Origin: an uncultured Myxococcales bacterium | Lineage (GTDB): Bacteria > Myxococcota_A > UBA9042 | Direction: 5' to 3' | NCBI GenBank assembly: GCA_903896545.1 | Contig: CAITYF010000029.1 | Location: 62,001-126,000 of the forward strand | Length of the DNA: 64,000 bases | Shown here: positions 32,553 to 42,113 of the stretch, piece by piece | Layout of the letters: each line of letters opens with the position of its first letter | Numbering within the stretch: position 1 is the stretch's first letter | The notes under the pieces: generated by a model | What the model saw: the letters and a program-made list of their open reading frames with translations, nothing else | Told to the model about the DNA's origin: nothing | Databases searched by the model: none | Made by a program: the position numbers and the translations under genes

Positions 32553-34484
32553 TCAGGCGTGACCGACCGAATTGCGCAGCGAAAGGACCAGATTCTTCAG
32601 CACCGCCGTGCGCTCCGTGCAGGACGCGAGACCATCTTGCAGCGTGCCGTACGCTTCCGCGCGTTCGTTGTCATCTTCGCTCGTGAGCTGCTCGACTGCG
32701 TCCGTAACCGTCAAGAAGTCGCTGCGGAAGTTCGACACGACGTCGTTCAGTTCTTCCACGAGTCGCGTCAGTTCGGGCGTCGGCTTGCTCCCCTGATTGG
32801 CCTGAAGCGTGCCGATCTGCGCCTGGAGCGCGCTGATCTCGGCCTGCAAAGTCCCGACCTGCGCCGCATCCGCCTTGCCGGCATCCGCACCTGCCCGCGC
32901 TTCCTCGGCGTCGCGTAGGAGCTTCTGAATGCGCTTCATGTTCGCACTCGCAGACGCTTCCAACTCGCGATTCGTCGCCGTCAAGCGCTCCACCTGAGCA
33001 CGCAGCTTCTCCGCGTCCGCTGCATCGCCCACCGGCGCCGCAGCCGAAGCTGACTCTGCCGCCACTGCGCGCTTCTCCGCCGCGGTGAGCTTTTCCTTCA
33101 GGTCGGCGGCGTCCTGCTGCACTTTCAGCAGCTGGTCCAACGTCTCCTGAGCGCGCGCCTTCTCGGCCTTCAGTTGCGCGTGGGCAACCGCGAGTTCCTC
33201 GCTGTCCACCGCTGGCGCGGCCACAACGACCGGAGCCGCCGCCGAGGCTGCTTCCGCCGCCTGAGCGCGCGCTTCCGCGGCTTCCGCACGACCGCGCAAC
33301 AGTCCTGCGAGTTCCTCGGCGTTGCGGCGACCGGCGCGGGCTTCTTCAAACTTCTCCCGTGCTTCATCGTAGCCAGCTTGCAGCTTGCTCGCCTGTGCTT
33401 GGGCCTCGGCAACCTGATGGCGCAGCGCGGCCGCGTCAGCCAGCGCCTCGTCCAACTCGGCCGAATCCACCGGCGCGGCGATAGCGGCTGGCGGCGCCGA
33501 CTGCGCGCGCTCCAGATCCGCGCGCAGCCCGAACGCCACACCTTCCATTTCAGTCAGGCGTGCCAGGGCTAGGTCGCGCTCGGCTTCCACGCGCTGCGCT
33601 TCGGCCTGCCACTGCGCTGCGACGTCAATTTGTTCGTTCAACTGCGCGTCAAGACTCGCGATCTCGGCGTTCAGCGCGGCGGTATCTTCGGGCGATTGCA
33701 CCATCTCCGTCGGCGAACCGACGTCTTCGAGGCGACGCGAGACCGACTCCAACTCAATCATCAACTGCTGAATGCGCGTATCGCGATCTGCGATCGAACG
33801 GGTCAGTTCTTCATTGCGACGGAGATGCTCGGACACCGCGTTGCGCAATTCTCCCACCAGGGCTGCATCGCCCGGGTTCTCCGCGGCCGGTTGAGTCGAA
33901 CGCGCCAAGGGCGGCGGCAGCGGCGCGGAGGTCCGCACTTCGGGCGGCGGCGGCACTGGCGCAGAAGCACGGGGCTCCGGCGGCGGAGGCGGCGGCGGGG
34001 GCGGAGGCGCGGAAGGCGGCGGAGGTGGGGGAGGCGGCGGCGGAGGTGGCGGCGGGGGCGGAGGCGCGCTCTGCGCGTACTCCCAATCAGCGGACGCAAA
34101 CCGCGTCGCTTCATCTTGCCCTTGGTCCTGATAGCCGTAGTCACCGCCGTAGCCACCGCTGGTGCCGCGCGCGAGATCGTCGGCGTCGTACGTAAACGCC
34201 ATCTCAAAGTTGCCGCACAGGAGCGCTTCACCGCTCTGCACTTGCACCGGCACCTGCGCTTCGAGCCGCTGATTTTGGTAGAACGTGCCGTTGGACGAGC
34301 CGTTGTCCTGCAACCAGTACGACTCGCCGTCAAAAAAGATCCGCGCGTGCTGGCGCGAAACGCTGGGGTTGGAGGTCCGAATCGAACATGTACGATGGCG
34401 ACCAACCATGACATCGGGGTTTTCCGGCCCGATCACGATCTCCAGCTCTTCGCCTGCGTCGCCCAGATAGCGGATAACGGCCAC
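32553..34484 (-). CDS. FHA domain protein with polyproline linker and long coiled coil
   Basis: A 643-residue protein in three parts. Residues about 5-95 are an FHA (phosphothreonine-binding) domain with VGRHRTCSI, SVSRQHARI and DNGSSNGTF, the full binding motif set. Residues 141-169 are 17 then 10 consecutive prolines broken by SA. The rest, about 380 residues, is an uninterrupted Ala/Glu/Arg/Gln-rich coiled coil ending in a helical cap. Start: GTG at 34484, five bases after GGAGG; a longer frame to 34706 lacks a ribosome-binding site. The polyproline run should need EF-P for efficient translation. Neighbouring PilZ suggests a c-di-GMP/phosphorylation-linked scaffold. Confidence 0.85.
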   Translation of the reverse strand: MAVIRYLGDAGEELEIVIGPENPDVMVGRHRTCSIRTSNPSVSRQHARIFFDGESYWLQDNGSSNGTFYQNQRLEAQVPVQVQSGEALLCGNFEMAFTYDADDLARGTSGGYGGDYGYQDQGQDEATRFASADWEYAQSAPPPPPPPPPPPPPPPPPSAPPPPPPPPPPEPRASAPVPPPPEVRTSAPLPPPLARSTQPAAENPGDAALVGELRNAVSEHLRRNEELTRSIADRDTRIQQLMIELESVSRRLEDVGSPTEMVQSPEDTAALNAEIASLDAQLNEQIDVAAQWQAEAQRVEAERDLALARLTEMEGVAFGLRADLERAQSAPPAAIAAPVDSAELDEALADAAALRHQVAEAQAQASKLQAGYDEAREKFEEARAGRRNAEELAGLLRGRAEAAEARAQAAEAASAAAPVVVAAPAVDSEELAVAHAQLKAEKARAQETLDQLLKVQQDAADLKEKLTAAEKRAVAAESASAAAPVGDAADAEKLRAQVERLTATNRELEASASANMKRIQKLLRDAEEARAGADAGKADAAQVGTLQAEISALQAQIGTLQANQGSKPTPELTRLVEELNDVVSNFRSDFLTVTDAVEQLTSEDDNERAEAYGTLQDGLASCTERTAVLKNLVLSLRNSVGHA

Positions 34485-34635
34485 AGCTTCCTCCACAATA
34501 TCATCGTCTTGCCGCTCAGTTGTGGGGCACACGACGACGTGCGCCAGTGAGGCGTGCAAGAACGCGCTTGAAGGTACCAGAGGACGACCATCGCGACAAC
34601 CGCAAGGCAATTGCAGGTCGTGTCGCGCCGGTGCC

Positions 34636-34663
34636 TTGACAGCGCCGGAGCGCCTCTTACCTT
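34636..34663 (+). promoter_or_regulatory. Candidate dnaK promoter
   Basis: TTGACA (34636-34641), 16-bp spacer, TACCTT (34658-34663), 97 bp before dnaK. No CIRCE inverted repeat or sigma-32-type element was found in 34485-34760, the region shared with the divergent FHA gene. Confidence 0.6.
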
Positions 34664-34760
34664 GAGTTTGCTCGGCCGACAGTAAACGGCTGTAAATACA
34701 GCGCATTAGCGCGAGGACATGGGTTTCTCGCCAGCGTAGCTAACAAGATGGAGCAAGACA

Positions 34761-36644
34761 ATGGGCAAGATCATCGGCATTGACCTGGGCACGACGAACT
34801 CTGTCGTCGCGATCATGGAAGGCGGTCAGCCGGTCGTCATCGCCAATCAGGAAGGCGGTCGCACGACCCCTTCCGTGGTGGCATGGAACGACAAGAACGA
34901 GACGCTCGTGGGGCAAATCGCGTTGCGCCAAGCGGTCGTGAACGCGCGCAACACGGTGTACTCGGCCAAGCGGCTCATCGGTCGCAAGTTCAACGAAGTC
35001 GGCGAGGAGATCAAGCGCCTGCCGTACGGTGTTGAGCCCGCAGACAACGGCGACGCGCACATCGTGATCAACGGTCGCAAGATGTCGCCGCCGGAAGTTT
35101 CAGCGAAGGTTCTGGCCAAGCTGAAAGCGGCCGCGGAAGCGTATCTCGGCGAGACGGTGACCCAGGCGGTTATCACGGTGCCGGCGTACTTCAACGACAG
35201 CCAGCGCAATGCGACCAAGGACGCGGGCAAGATTGCCGGTCTGGAAGTGCTGCGCATCGTCAACGAGCCGACCGCGGCGGCGCTGGCGTACGGCACGGAC
35301 AAGAAAGGGGACGAACTCGTCGCCGTTTTTGACTTGGGCGGCGGCACGTTTGACGTCTCGATCCTGGAGATCAGCGACCACGTGGTGGAAGTGAAGTCGA
35401 CCAACGGCGACACGCACTTGGGCGGCGACGACTTTGACAACACGATCATCGACTTCCTGGTCAACGAGTTCAAGCGCGATCAGGGCATCGACCTCGGCAA
35501 CGACGTGATGGCCAAGCAGCGTCTGAAAGAAGCGGCGGAAAAGGCCAAGATCGAGCTGTCGCAAGCGATGGAGACCGAGATCAACCTGCCGTTCATCACG
35601 ATGGACGCGACGGGTCCGAAGCACTTGCAGGTCAAGCTGACGCGCGCCAAGTTCGAGTCGCTGTGTGAAGCGCTGTTCGCGCGCGTGCTGGAACCGTGCA
35701 AGAAGGCGCTGAAAGATGCGGGCAAGAAGCCGAGCGAGATCGACGAAGTGATTCTGGTCGGTGGTTCGACGCGCGTGCCCAAGGTGCAGGCGCTCGTGAA
35801 GGAGTTCTTCGGCAAGGAGCCGAATCGTTCGGTGAACCCGGACGAAGTCGTGGCGCTGGGCGCGGCGGTGCAGGCGGGCGTGCTCGCGGGCGACGTCAAG
35901 GACATGCTGCTGCTAGACGTGACGCCGCTGTCGTTGGGCGTGGAGACGCTGGGCGGCATCATGACGGCGCTGATTAAGCGCAACACGACGATTCCGCACC
36001 GCAAGACGGAGACGTTCTCGACGGCGGACGACATGCAGACCGCCGTGACCGTGAAGGTCTACCAGGGCGAACGCGAGATGGCACGCGACAACAAGCTGCT
36101 GGGTCAGTTCAATCTGGAAGGGATTCCACCGGCGCCGCGTGGCGTGCCGCAGATTGAAGTGACGCTGGACATCGACGCCAACGGCATCTTGAACGTGAGC
36201 GCGAAGGACAAGGCGACGGGCAAGGAAAACAAGATCACGGTCCAGGGCGGCTCCGGTTTGTCCAAAGACGACGTCGAGAAGCTGGTGAAGGAAGCCGCCG
36301 CGCACGCCGAAGAAGACAAGAAAGCGCGCGAGCAGGTGGAAACGAAGAACACGGCGGAAACGACGATCTACCAGGTCGAGAAGACGCTCAAGGAAAACGG
36401 CGAGAAGCTGCCTCCGGCCGACAAGGCGAATCTGGAAGGCGTGCTGATGCAGGCCAAGGAGGCGCTGAAGAGCGGCGACTTTGAGCAGATCAAGGCGACG
36501 CAGGAGACGTTGAAGCAGGCGACGTTCAAGCTGTCCGAGGCGATGTACGCCAACGCCACACCGCCCGCGGGTGGTGAAGCGCCTGCCAGCGACGAGCCGG
36601 CCAAGAAGGGCGGAAGCGACGTGGTCGACGCCGAATTCGAATAG
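34761..36644 (+). CDS. dnaK: Molecular chaperone DnaK (Hsp70)
   Basis: ATP-dependent folding chaperone, 627 residues. The N-terminal ATPase domain shows [10 protein letters not shown] (about 4-13), [37 protein letters not shown] and [13 protein letters not shown]; the substrate domain begins with [14 protein letters not shown] (about 388-401); the C-terminal lid ends in DVVDAEFE, close to the usual EEV(D)-like end. Length normal. RBS GGAGC before the ATG. Followed 118 bp later by its J-protein on the same strand. No GrpE gene in view. Confidence 0.98.
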   Translation: MGKIIGIDLGTTNSVVAIMEGGQPVVIANQEGGRTTPSVVAWNDKNETLVGQIALRQAVVNARNTVYSAKRLIGRKFNEVGEEIKRLPYGVEPADNGDAHIVINGRKMSPPEVSAKVLAKLKAAAEAYLGETVTQAVITVPAYFNDSQRNATKDAGKIAGLEVLRIVNEPTAAALAYGTDKKGDELVAVFDLGGGTFDVSILEISDHVVEVKSTNGDTHLGGDDFDNTIIDFLVNEFKRDQGIDLGNDVMAKQRLKEAAEKAKIELSQAMETEINLPFITMDATGPKHLQVKLTRAKFESLCEALFARVLEPCKKALKDAGKKPSEIDEVILVGGSTRVPKVQALVKEFFGKEPNRSVNPDEVVALGAAVQAGVLAGDVKDMLLLDVTPLSLGVETLGGIMTALIKRNTTIPHRKTETFSTADDMQTAVTVKVYQGEREMARDNKLLGQFNLEGIPPAPRGVPQIEVTLDIDANGILNVSAKDKATGKENKITVQGGSGLSKDDVEKLVKEAAAHAEEDKKAREQVETKNTAETTIYQVEKTLKENGEKLPPADKANLEGVLMQAKEALKSGDFEQIKATQETLKQATFKLSEAMYANATPPAGGEAPASDEPAKKGGSDVVDAEFE

Positions 36645-36662
36645 GCGAGAACGTGCGGAAGA

Positions 36663-36692
36663 CCCGTCAGGTGCCGATTTGGACCTGACGGG
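36663..36692 (+). promoter_or_regulatory. Perfect hairpin between dnaK and dnaJ
   Basis: CCCGTCAGGT (36663-36672) pairs with ACCTGACGGG (36683-36692), loop of 10 nt. It lacks a T-run, so it may be a partial terminator, an RNA processing site or an mRNA-stabilising stem between the two genes. Confidence 0.6.
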
Positions 36693-36762
36693 CCGTTCCG
36701 CAACGGCACCAACACCGAATTCTTGGACCAAGCGACAGCCCGCCGGGCCGTTCAGGTGAAAC

Positions 36763-37704
36763 GTGGCGACAAAGACCGACTACTACGCGTTGTTGGGCAT
36801 CACCAAAGAAGCGACGCCGGACGAGATCAAGAAGGCGTATCGCAAGTTGGCGATGCAGTATCACCCCGATCGCAATCAGGGTGACAAGTCCGCCGAAGAA
36901 AAGTTCAAGCAGATGTCCGAAGCGTACGCGGTCCTGTCGGACGTGGACAAGCGCAAGAAGTACGACACGTTCGGCTCGGCCGACGCATTCTCGCAAAACG
37001 TCTCCACCGACGACATCTTCAAGGATTTCAACCTTGACGACATCTTGTCGCAGTTTGGAATGCGTAATTCCGGCTGGGGCAACTTCAAGGGTCGACGACC
37101 GGCGGCCGGACAACCGCAGGCGGGTGGCTCCGTTTTTGACGACCTTTTTGGCAACGTCGGCGGCACCGTGCGCGATCGCGTGCCCAAGAAAGGCCAGGAT
37201 GCAGAACTCCCGCTGACGGTGCCGTTTCACGACGCGATGTTTGGCGTCGAGCGGCCGATCGTGCTTCAGATTGACGGCGAAGAGCGGCGCCTGACCGTGC
37301 GCATCCCGCCGGGCATCGCGACGGGCAAGAAGCTCCGCGTAAAGGGCGAAGGCCACAAGGCGCCAGGTGGGCGCGGCGACCTGCATTTGTTGGTGACCGT
37401 GGAAGAAGATCCGCGTTTTGAGCGCAAGGGCGACGATTTGCACACGACCGCGCATGTGACGGCTTCGACGCTGATCCTGGGCGGTTCGGCTGACGTGGAG
37501 ACGCTGCACGGCCGCAAACGGATCAAGGTATCAGGCGGCGCACCATCGGGCACGCAAGTCCGCGTGCGCGGTCAGGGCGCGCCGGTGCTGGGCAAGGCTG
37601 GCACGCACGGCGACCTCTACGTGCGGCTGGAAGTGCATCTGGACGGCCCGCTGACCGACGAACAACGCGCGGCTGTCGAGCGTTTGCGCGAAGTCGGCCT
37701 GTAG
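36763..37704 (+). CDS. DnaJ-type co-chaperone (class II, CbpA-like)
   Basis: Stimulates DnaK ATPase. The J-domain covers residues 5-70 with HPD at 34-36 (QYHPDRNQ); a Gly/Phe-rich region follows (about 80-145); the C-terminal substrate domain contains [38 protein letters not shown] and [18 protein letters not shown]. There is no zinc finger, so it is of class II (CbpA/DnaJ2 type), at 313 aa the usual length. GTG start at 36763. Pairing with the upstream DnaK is strongly implied. Confidence 0.95.
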   Translation: MATKTDYYALLGITKEATPDEIKKAYRKLAMQYHPDRNQGDKSAEEKFKQMSEAYAVLSDVDKRKKYDTFGSADAFSQNVSTDDIFKDFNLDDILSQFGMRNSGWGNFKGRRPAAGQPQAGGSVFDDLFGNVGGTVRDRVPKKGQDAELPLTVPFHDAMFGVERPIVLQIDGEERRLTVRIPPGIATGKKLRVKGEGHKAPGGRGDLHLLVTVEEDPRFERKGDDLHTTAHVTASTLILGGSADVETLHGRKRIKVSGGAPSGTQVRVRGQGAPVLGKAGTHGDLYVRLEVHLDGPLTDEQRAAVERLREVGL

Positions 37705-37774
37705 CGCACTTGACACAAAGCCCCGGCGATCGCACAACCACCGTGCGCAATTTTCTCGCGCCGGAGCCACCGTC

Positions 37775-38602
37775 ATGCGCTTTTTTTCGCCCCTTCGCTT
37801 GCTCACTGCCGCCACGTTGCTCGCCATTCCGCTGAGCGCAATGGCCGGCGGCGACTCGACGCTCACGCTGAACGACCCTGCAGGCGACGACAACGGCCCC
37901 GGCAGCTACAAATACCCGACGGCGCCGGTCTACACCAAGGGCAGCTTCGACCTGCGCAAGTTGGAAATCATCGACAAAGGCGACAAGGTTGAATTCCGCG
38001 TCACCGTTGGCACGCGCATCGAGGACCCGTGGAATTCCAAGGACTGGGACGGCAACGGCTTCTCGGTACAGTTCGCGCAGATCTACATCGACACGGATCA
38101 CGAGGCCGGCAAGGGCTTTACCGGCGCGCTGCCGGGTTTGGGTTCGCTGAAGTGGTCGAACGATGAAGCTTGGGACAAGGTCGTGCTGATCTCGCCGCAA
38201 GGCCGCGCGAAGTTGTCGGCTGAATTGCGGAAAGCTGGCGCGATGAAGGCGGCGGCCGTCATCCCAACCGTGACGCGCGCGCAGGGCTCGACTCTGATCG
38301 CGACCGTAAAGAAGTCGGACTTGGGCAGCACGCCGCTCAACAAATGGGGCGTAAACGTCGCCCTGCAATCCAACGAGGGCTTCCCGCTGTCGACCGACCT
38401 CCTGACTCGCCCGGTCAATGAGACCGGCGGCGAGCATCGTTTTGGCGGCGGCGCGGACGGCGATTGCGACCCGCAGGTCATCGACATTTTGGCAGGCAAC
38501 GGCAAAGGCGACGCCAGCGAGGCGGGCGACCAGCACAAGGCGCTCGCGTACAAGTGTGGCAGCCAGGTCGCGCACATGCCGATGATCTATCCGGGTCAGT
38601 AG
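37775..38602 (+). CDS. Exported glucodextranase-type DOMON domain protein
   Basis: A 275-residue secreted protein: a signal peptide (cleaved near AMAGG), then one beta-sandwich of the glucodextranase C-terminal/DOMON-like group. Diagnostic features are NDPAGDDNGPGSYKYPTA at about 29-46, FDLRKLEI, and a Trp-rich strand DPWNSKDWDGNGFSVQFAQIYID. Such domains bind sugars or haem in secreted enzymes; here the domain stands alone. Possible -35 TTGACA at 37710 without a clear -10. Two bases separate it from the barrel gene, so the two are probably one unit. Confidence 0.8.
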   Translation: MRFFSPLRLLTAATLLAIPLSAMAGGDSTLTLNDPAGDDNGPGSYKYPTAPVYTKGSFDLRKLEIIDKGDKVEFRVTVGTRIEDPWNSKDWDGNGFSVQFAQIYIDTDHEAGKGFTGALPGLGSLKWSNDEAWDKVVLISPQGRAKLSAELRKAGAMKAAAVIPTVTRAQGSTLIATVKKSDLGSTPLNKWGVNVALQSNEGFPLSTDLLTRPVNETGGEHRFGGGADGDCDPQVIDILAGNGKGDASEAGDQHKALAYKCGSQVAHMPMIYPGQ

Positions 38603-38603
38603 G

Positions 38604-40547
38604 ATGACCAAGACGCTGCGTCACCGCCTGCGCGCAACCGCGCTTTTGGGTCTTCTCTCCGCGACGTTTGCACACGCGGCGTGGGCGGACTTGGCCAAAT
38701 TTGAGGTTGACGGCCGCATCTACACCAAGCACCTGTACCAAAACGACGACAGTCAGGGCATTTTGACTTTGGGCAACCCGTTCTGGCCCGACAAGGTCTC
38801 CGGACACAACGGCGTCGGCACGGAATTCGAACTGACGTTCCGCGGCAAGGTAAGCGACTCCGTGGAAGCGGGCGCGCGCGTGGCTTCGCGTTTTGGTCAA
38901 CGCTGGCAGGACTGGTGGGAATCTGGCGCGAGCGACTTCCCCGCCGAGAACACGTCGGGCGACTCCGCCGGCGTCAATCGCGCGGCGCTGCTGCAACTCC
39001 GCGGCACGTACATTCAGCTGAACACGCGCGTGCCGGGGCTGGATTGGTTCCGCGTCGGCGCGTCGGACTTCTCGATGTTCAACCCGTGGACGATCGGCAA
39101 AGTGCGCTACATCGACCGCGACAATGGCCGCGGCTACTTCGCGTCGGGTCACTTTGGCAAAGACGACGAATTCCAGTACCACGTTGGCTTCATCGCGATG
39201 CCCAAGTTGTTCGTCGGTCCAGGTTGGTCCACTGGCTTGGGCGATCCGAATCTCGGCGGGAATGCCTTCTGGTCGCGCGATTGGGCGTACGCTGCCGCAG
39301 TTCGCTGGCAGCCGCGTGAAGAAACGACCGTGCGCTGGGTCGCAGACTTCACGCAGGATCTGGAGGTCGACAAGGCTGACCCAGATGCGGTGGGCTCGAC
39401 CAACCCGACTTGTCTTGACCAGTTGGGCCAGCCCATCCCCGGCTGCATCATCAACCACGCCGTGGACATGCTCTCGCGCTACAGCTCCTGGAACTCGACC
39501 GTCGACATCGACCACACGTTCCTCGACAACTGGCGCGTGCAAGGCCTCATCGCGCTCAGCGGTCAACGGATCGACCCGACCTTGGCGGGCAACGGCGTCG
39601 CGCTCAATCAAGGCGTCTTTCCGCTGGTTTATAAGGATGCGGACGCTTTTGCAGGCACGCTTCGGCTGACCGCGAACGACCCGTGGGAAGTGGGGCTGTC
39701 TTTGCAGGCGGAGTACTTCAACATCGGGCAGGACTACAACGCGATTTTTGGCGCGCGCCGCGAATCGGACGTGCTCCTGACGGACGGCTTGGTCGGCGGC
39801 GGCGGGCAATTGCCGACGTTGAATCTCGCCAATGAGTTCATCGATTTTGACGACGAATGGGTCGAAAGCTGCATCGGCTGGCACGGCGGCACGGGTTTGG
39901 CGACGTGGGAAAAGGACGAAACGCGGGTGCGCGCCGAGTACACCTACATCGACTACAACCAGAACAAGCAGAACCGCAACGTGGACAGCATCTACCCGAC
40001 CTTCTTGCACAGCGAAGGTTTCACGGACACGTCGGTCTACGACTACGCCAACACGTTGGACCGCGGCCGCGATCCGCGTTCCGTGTTCAAGCGCGACCAA
40101 CTCCGCCACACCCAGATCGCGATGACCAACGTGCGCCAGCGCTGGCCGGACGCCCACGGGCTGGAGCTGGACGCGAAGCTGAAGTACGTGAGCGACGTGG
40201 ACTACCGCCGCACCAACGGCGTGGGCGCACTGGGCGACGACTATGACGGCAACATCTTCATTGCCCGCGCCAAACTGTCGATGCCGCTGTGGGATGGCGT
40301 GAAAGTCGGCTTGTTGGGGCAGATCGACCACTGGGACGAGCAGCATCGGACGGGCACCGCGGAGCTTGGCTACGGCAACGACGTGACGGACAAACAGACG
40401 GCGGCGTTCCAGACGCAGATCTACTGGCAGGGCGTGAAGATCAGCTACTACCTGGAATACGTGCACAAGTTCCAGGACCGCGAGCGCCAGCCCGACCAGT
40501 TGTGGAACATCGTGCGGTCCAAGGCGACCATTGAAGCGGCGTGGTAA
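38604..40547 (+). CDS. Predicted outer-membrane beta-barrel protein
   Basis: A 647-residue exported protein with a signal peptide (about 1-29) and a body of alternating amphipathic strands ending in an aromatic residue (EAAW), the C-terminal signal of outer-membrane barrels. Numerous short Tyr/Trp-girdle strands such as RYSSWNSTVDIDHTF and RAEYTYIDYNQNK support a porin of about 16-20 strands. Its order next to the DOMON-like protein suggests that the latter is a periplasmic or surface partner. No catalytic motif. Confidence 0.75.
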   Translation: MTKTLRHRLRATALLGLLSATFAHAAWADLAKFEVDGRIYTKHLYQNDDSQGILTLGNPFWPDKVSGHNGVGTEFELTFRGKVSDSVEAGARVASRFGQRWQDWWESGASDFPAENTSGDSAGVNRAALLQLRGTYIQLNTRVPGLDWFRVGASDFSMFNPWTIGKVRYIDRDNGRGYFASGHFGKDDEFQYHVGFIAMPKLFVGPGWSTGLGDPNLGGNAFWSRDWAYAAAVRWQPREETTVRWVADFTQDLEVDKADPDAVGSTNPTCLDQLGQPIPGCIINHAVDMLSRYSSWNSTVDIDHTFLDNWRVQGLIALSGQRIDPTLAGNGVALNQGVFPLVYKDADAFAGTLRLTANDPWEVGLSLQAEYFNIGQDYNAIFGARRESDVLLTDGLVGGGGQLPTLNLANEFIDFDDEWVESCIGWHGGTGLATWEKDETRVRAEYTYIDYNQNKQNRNVDSIYPTFLHSEGFTDTSVYDYANTLDRGRDPRSVFKRDQLRHTQIAMTNVRQRWPDAHGLELDAKLKYVSDVDYRRTNGVGALGDDYDGNIFIARAKLSMPLWDGVKVGLLGQIDHWDEQHRTGTAELGYGNDVTDKQTAAFQTQIYWQGVKISYYLEYVHKFQDRERQPDQLWNIVRSKATIEAAW

Positions 40548-40653
40548 CGTGGGGCGCGCAAGCCCCGGTTGCCACAGAATCGGTTGACGGCCGCGCGGCA
40601 ATGGGCGATGCAGCAAGTCTTGGCGCGTGTGTTCGCGCTGGCCCGGAGGCGAG

Positions 40654-41187
40654 ATGAACCCGATCGACGCAGCAACCGGCGGTTCCCGCTGGCACGACCA
40701 TCAGGGCGCGTTTCGTTTTCGCATCGACTTCTGGTTTGACGGCCAGCTGGCCGGCGGCTTTCAAGCCGTTGACGGCATCCACACGCAGGTCGAGGTCATC
40801 GAGTACCAATCGGGGCGCGACCTGTACCCCCGGCAAATTCCCGGACGACCGAAGATCGCGCCGGTGGTGCTGAAAAAGGGCTACATCAACACCGCGGTCC
40901 TCTGGGACTGGATCAAAGCGACGATGGACGGCAAGTTCCGCTTTGAGAACGCCAGCGTCGTGTTGATGGACGACTCCGGCAGGTCCGAATTGGCGCGCTA
41001 CAACTTGATCGACTGCTGGCCGTCACGCTGGGCGGGCTGGCAACTGGACGCCAACTCCAACAACGCGATGGTCGAGGAGTTCGAGCTGCAAGTCCGGACG
41101 ATCGAGCGCATCTCGGCGTTCGACAAGGCCAACCTCGCGCGCGCGGCGGCTGGCAAGGCGTCGAATTTGGCTGGCAAGATCGGCTAG
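40654..41187 (+). CDS. Phage tail tube (T4 gp19-like) protein, orphan
   Basis: A 177-residue protein of the phage T4 gp19 / contractile-injection tail-tube family. Pattern seen: FRFRIDFWFDGQLAGGFQAVDG (about 20-41), VEVIEYQSGRD, RQIPGRPKIAPVVLKKGY (about 59-76), LWDWIKATMDG and VLMDDSGRSELARYNLIDCWPSRW; the last third carries EEFELQVRTIERI. All fold-defining strands of the tube protein are present. No sheath, baseplate, spike, ClpV-like ATPase or capsid gene occurs anywhere in the window. ATG 40654 with GGAGG five bases upstream. Either a lone domesticated gene or a distant piece of an eCIS. Confidence 0.82.
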   Translation: MNPIDAATGGSRWHDHQGAFRFRIDFWFDGQLAGGFQAVDGIHTQVEVIEYQSGRDLYPRQIPGRPKIAPVVLKKGYINTAVLWDWIKATMDGKFRFENASVVLMDDSGRSELARYNLIDCWPSRWAGWQLDANSNNAMVEEFELQVRTIERISAFDKANLARAAAGKASNLAGKIG

Positions 41188-41285
41188 TACCCGCGCTCCG
41201 AAGTTCGCACCGCATTCCAAGCTTTCGTCGCGCGGGCACTAGGCTTTTGGCCAAAGATGGGGCGCGCCGCCCCAAACCCCGCGCC

Positions 41286-41362
41286 AGCACGCAGCCGCGT
41301 GCTTCCAGTACGGCGCAACAACCAGTTTTTTGATGCTGTGCGAACTTGAGAAGCGCCGTACT
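41286..41362. repeat. Inverted repeats between the tail-tube gene and GST
   Basis: A 7-bp hairpin AGCACGC-agcc-GCGTGCT (41286-41303) is followed by a 10-bp perfect inverted repeat AGTACGGCGC (41307-41316) / GCGCCGTACT (41353-41362) around a T-rich 36-nt spacer. The right arm covers the GST stop codon. Could act as a bidirectional terminator for the two convergent genes. Confidence 0.5.
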
Positions 41363-42113
41363 AGGCCGCCCGCTCCTCGCGATAAAGCCGCAGCGCGAAC
41401 TGCCCCGCGGGCGTCGCCCTAAGCGCCGCGATGTCGGCCTGCATCGCCGCCGACCCGCGCTCCGGCGCCACATGCAGCTTCGGATGCCCGTCGGGCAGCA
41501 GCATCGGCGATGCGAGCGCCGCAAAAGCGACGTCCGCCGCGGTCAGCCTGTCACCCACGAGATACCGCCGACCATCCGCCAACGCCGCGCCAACATCGGC
41601 AAAGATCGCGTGCAGCTTCTCGCGTGATTGTGCAGCCTTCTGGGGTGTGATGTTCATTCCGCGGCGCATCAACCGGGCAATCAGCGGAAAACACACCTTC
41701 AGGATCGTCACCTCGTGCGGCGGCGTATTGGCCCCCAGCACGTCTACCATCAGCGGCTTGTCGATCAGCAGGTGGTGATACACGACGCGACGCGTGGCGG
41801 GACCGAGCGACTTGTCGAAGCGGTCTTCCCACGCCTCCACCTGCGCCCGCAGTTCCGGGTCGACCGGAAAGAGCCGCCGCTCGGCGGGCAACTGCGCGTC
41901 AATCAGGTGCAGGATGTCGGTCGAATCGGTCGCTACGCCACCGTCGTGCACGAGAATGGGCACCGTCCGCGTACCGCGCTGTTTGAGCGCCTCCCGCCAG
42001 TGCAGCAGTGGCACGTGCCCGTGTTCGACGTACGCGATGCCCGCGCGGTCCAACGCCCAGCGCGCCTTGTCGCAGTAGTGACTCGCTGGAATCGTGATGA
42101 AGGTCCAGGTCAT
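41361..42113 (-). CDS. Glutathione S-transferase family protein
   Basis: A 250-residue protein with an N-terminal thioredoxin-like domain (ITIPASHYCDKARW, Cys at about 14) and an all-helical C-terminal domain. SHYCDKARW with TRTVPILV and STDILHLID (about 60-70) is the GST layout; the Cys/Ser active site suggests a thiol-transferase-like activity. Substrate unknown. Its ATG overlaps the trmH-type stop by 4 bp; it is the last gene of the minus-strand trio. Confidence 0.85.
   Translation of the reverse strand: MTWTFITIPASHYCDKARWALDRAGIAYVEHGHVPLLHWREALKQRGTRTVPILVHDGGVATDSTDILHLIDAQLPAERRLFPVDPELRAQVEAWEDRFDKSLGPATRRVVYHHLLIDKPLMVDVLGANTPPHEVTILKVCFPLIARLMRRGMNITPQKAAQSREKLHAIFADVGAALADGRRYLVGDRLTAADVAFAALASPMLLPDGHPKLHVAPERGSAAMQADIAALRATPAGQFALRLYREERAA

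Noticed and set aside
33975-34069. GGC/GGA low-complexity tract as a possible non-coding repeat
   Set aside because: On the minus strand it encodes the 17 and 10 prolines of the FHA protein in frame, with mixed proline codons, so it is coding.
34485-34706. N-terminal extension of the FHA protein by 74 residues
   Set aside because: No ribosome-binding site at the far start, while GGAGG sits five bases before GTG 34484 and the FHA domain begins directly after it.
34485-34760. CIRCE or heat-shock sigma factor site upstream of dnaK
   Set aside because: Looked for the CIRCE inverted repeat and a sigma-32-type element; only an ordinary TTGACA-16-TACCTT promoter was found.
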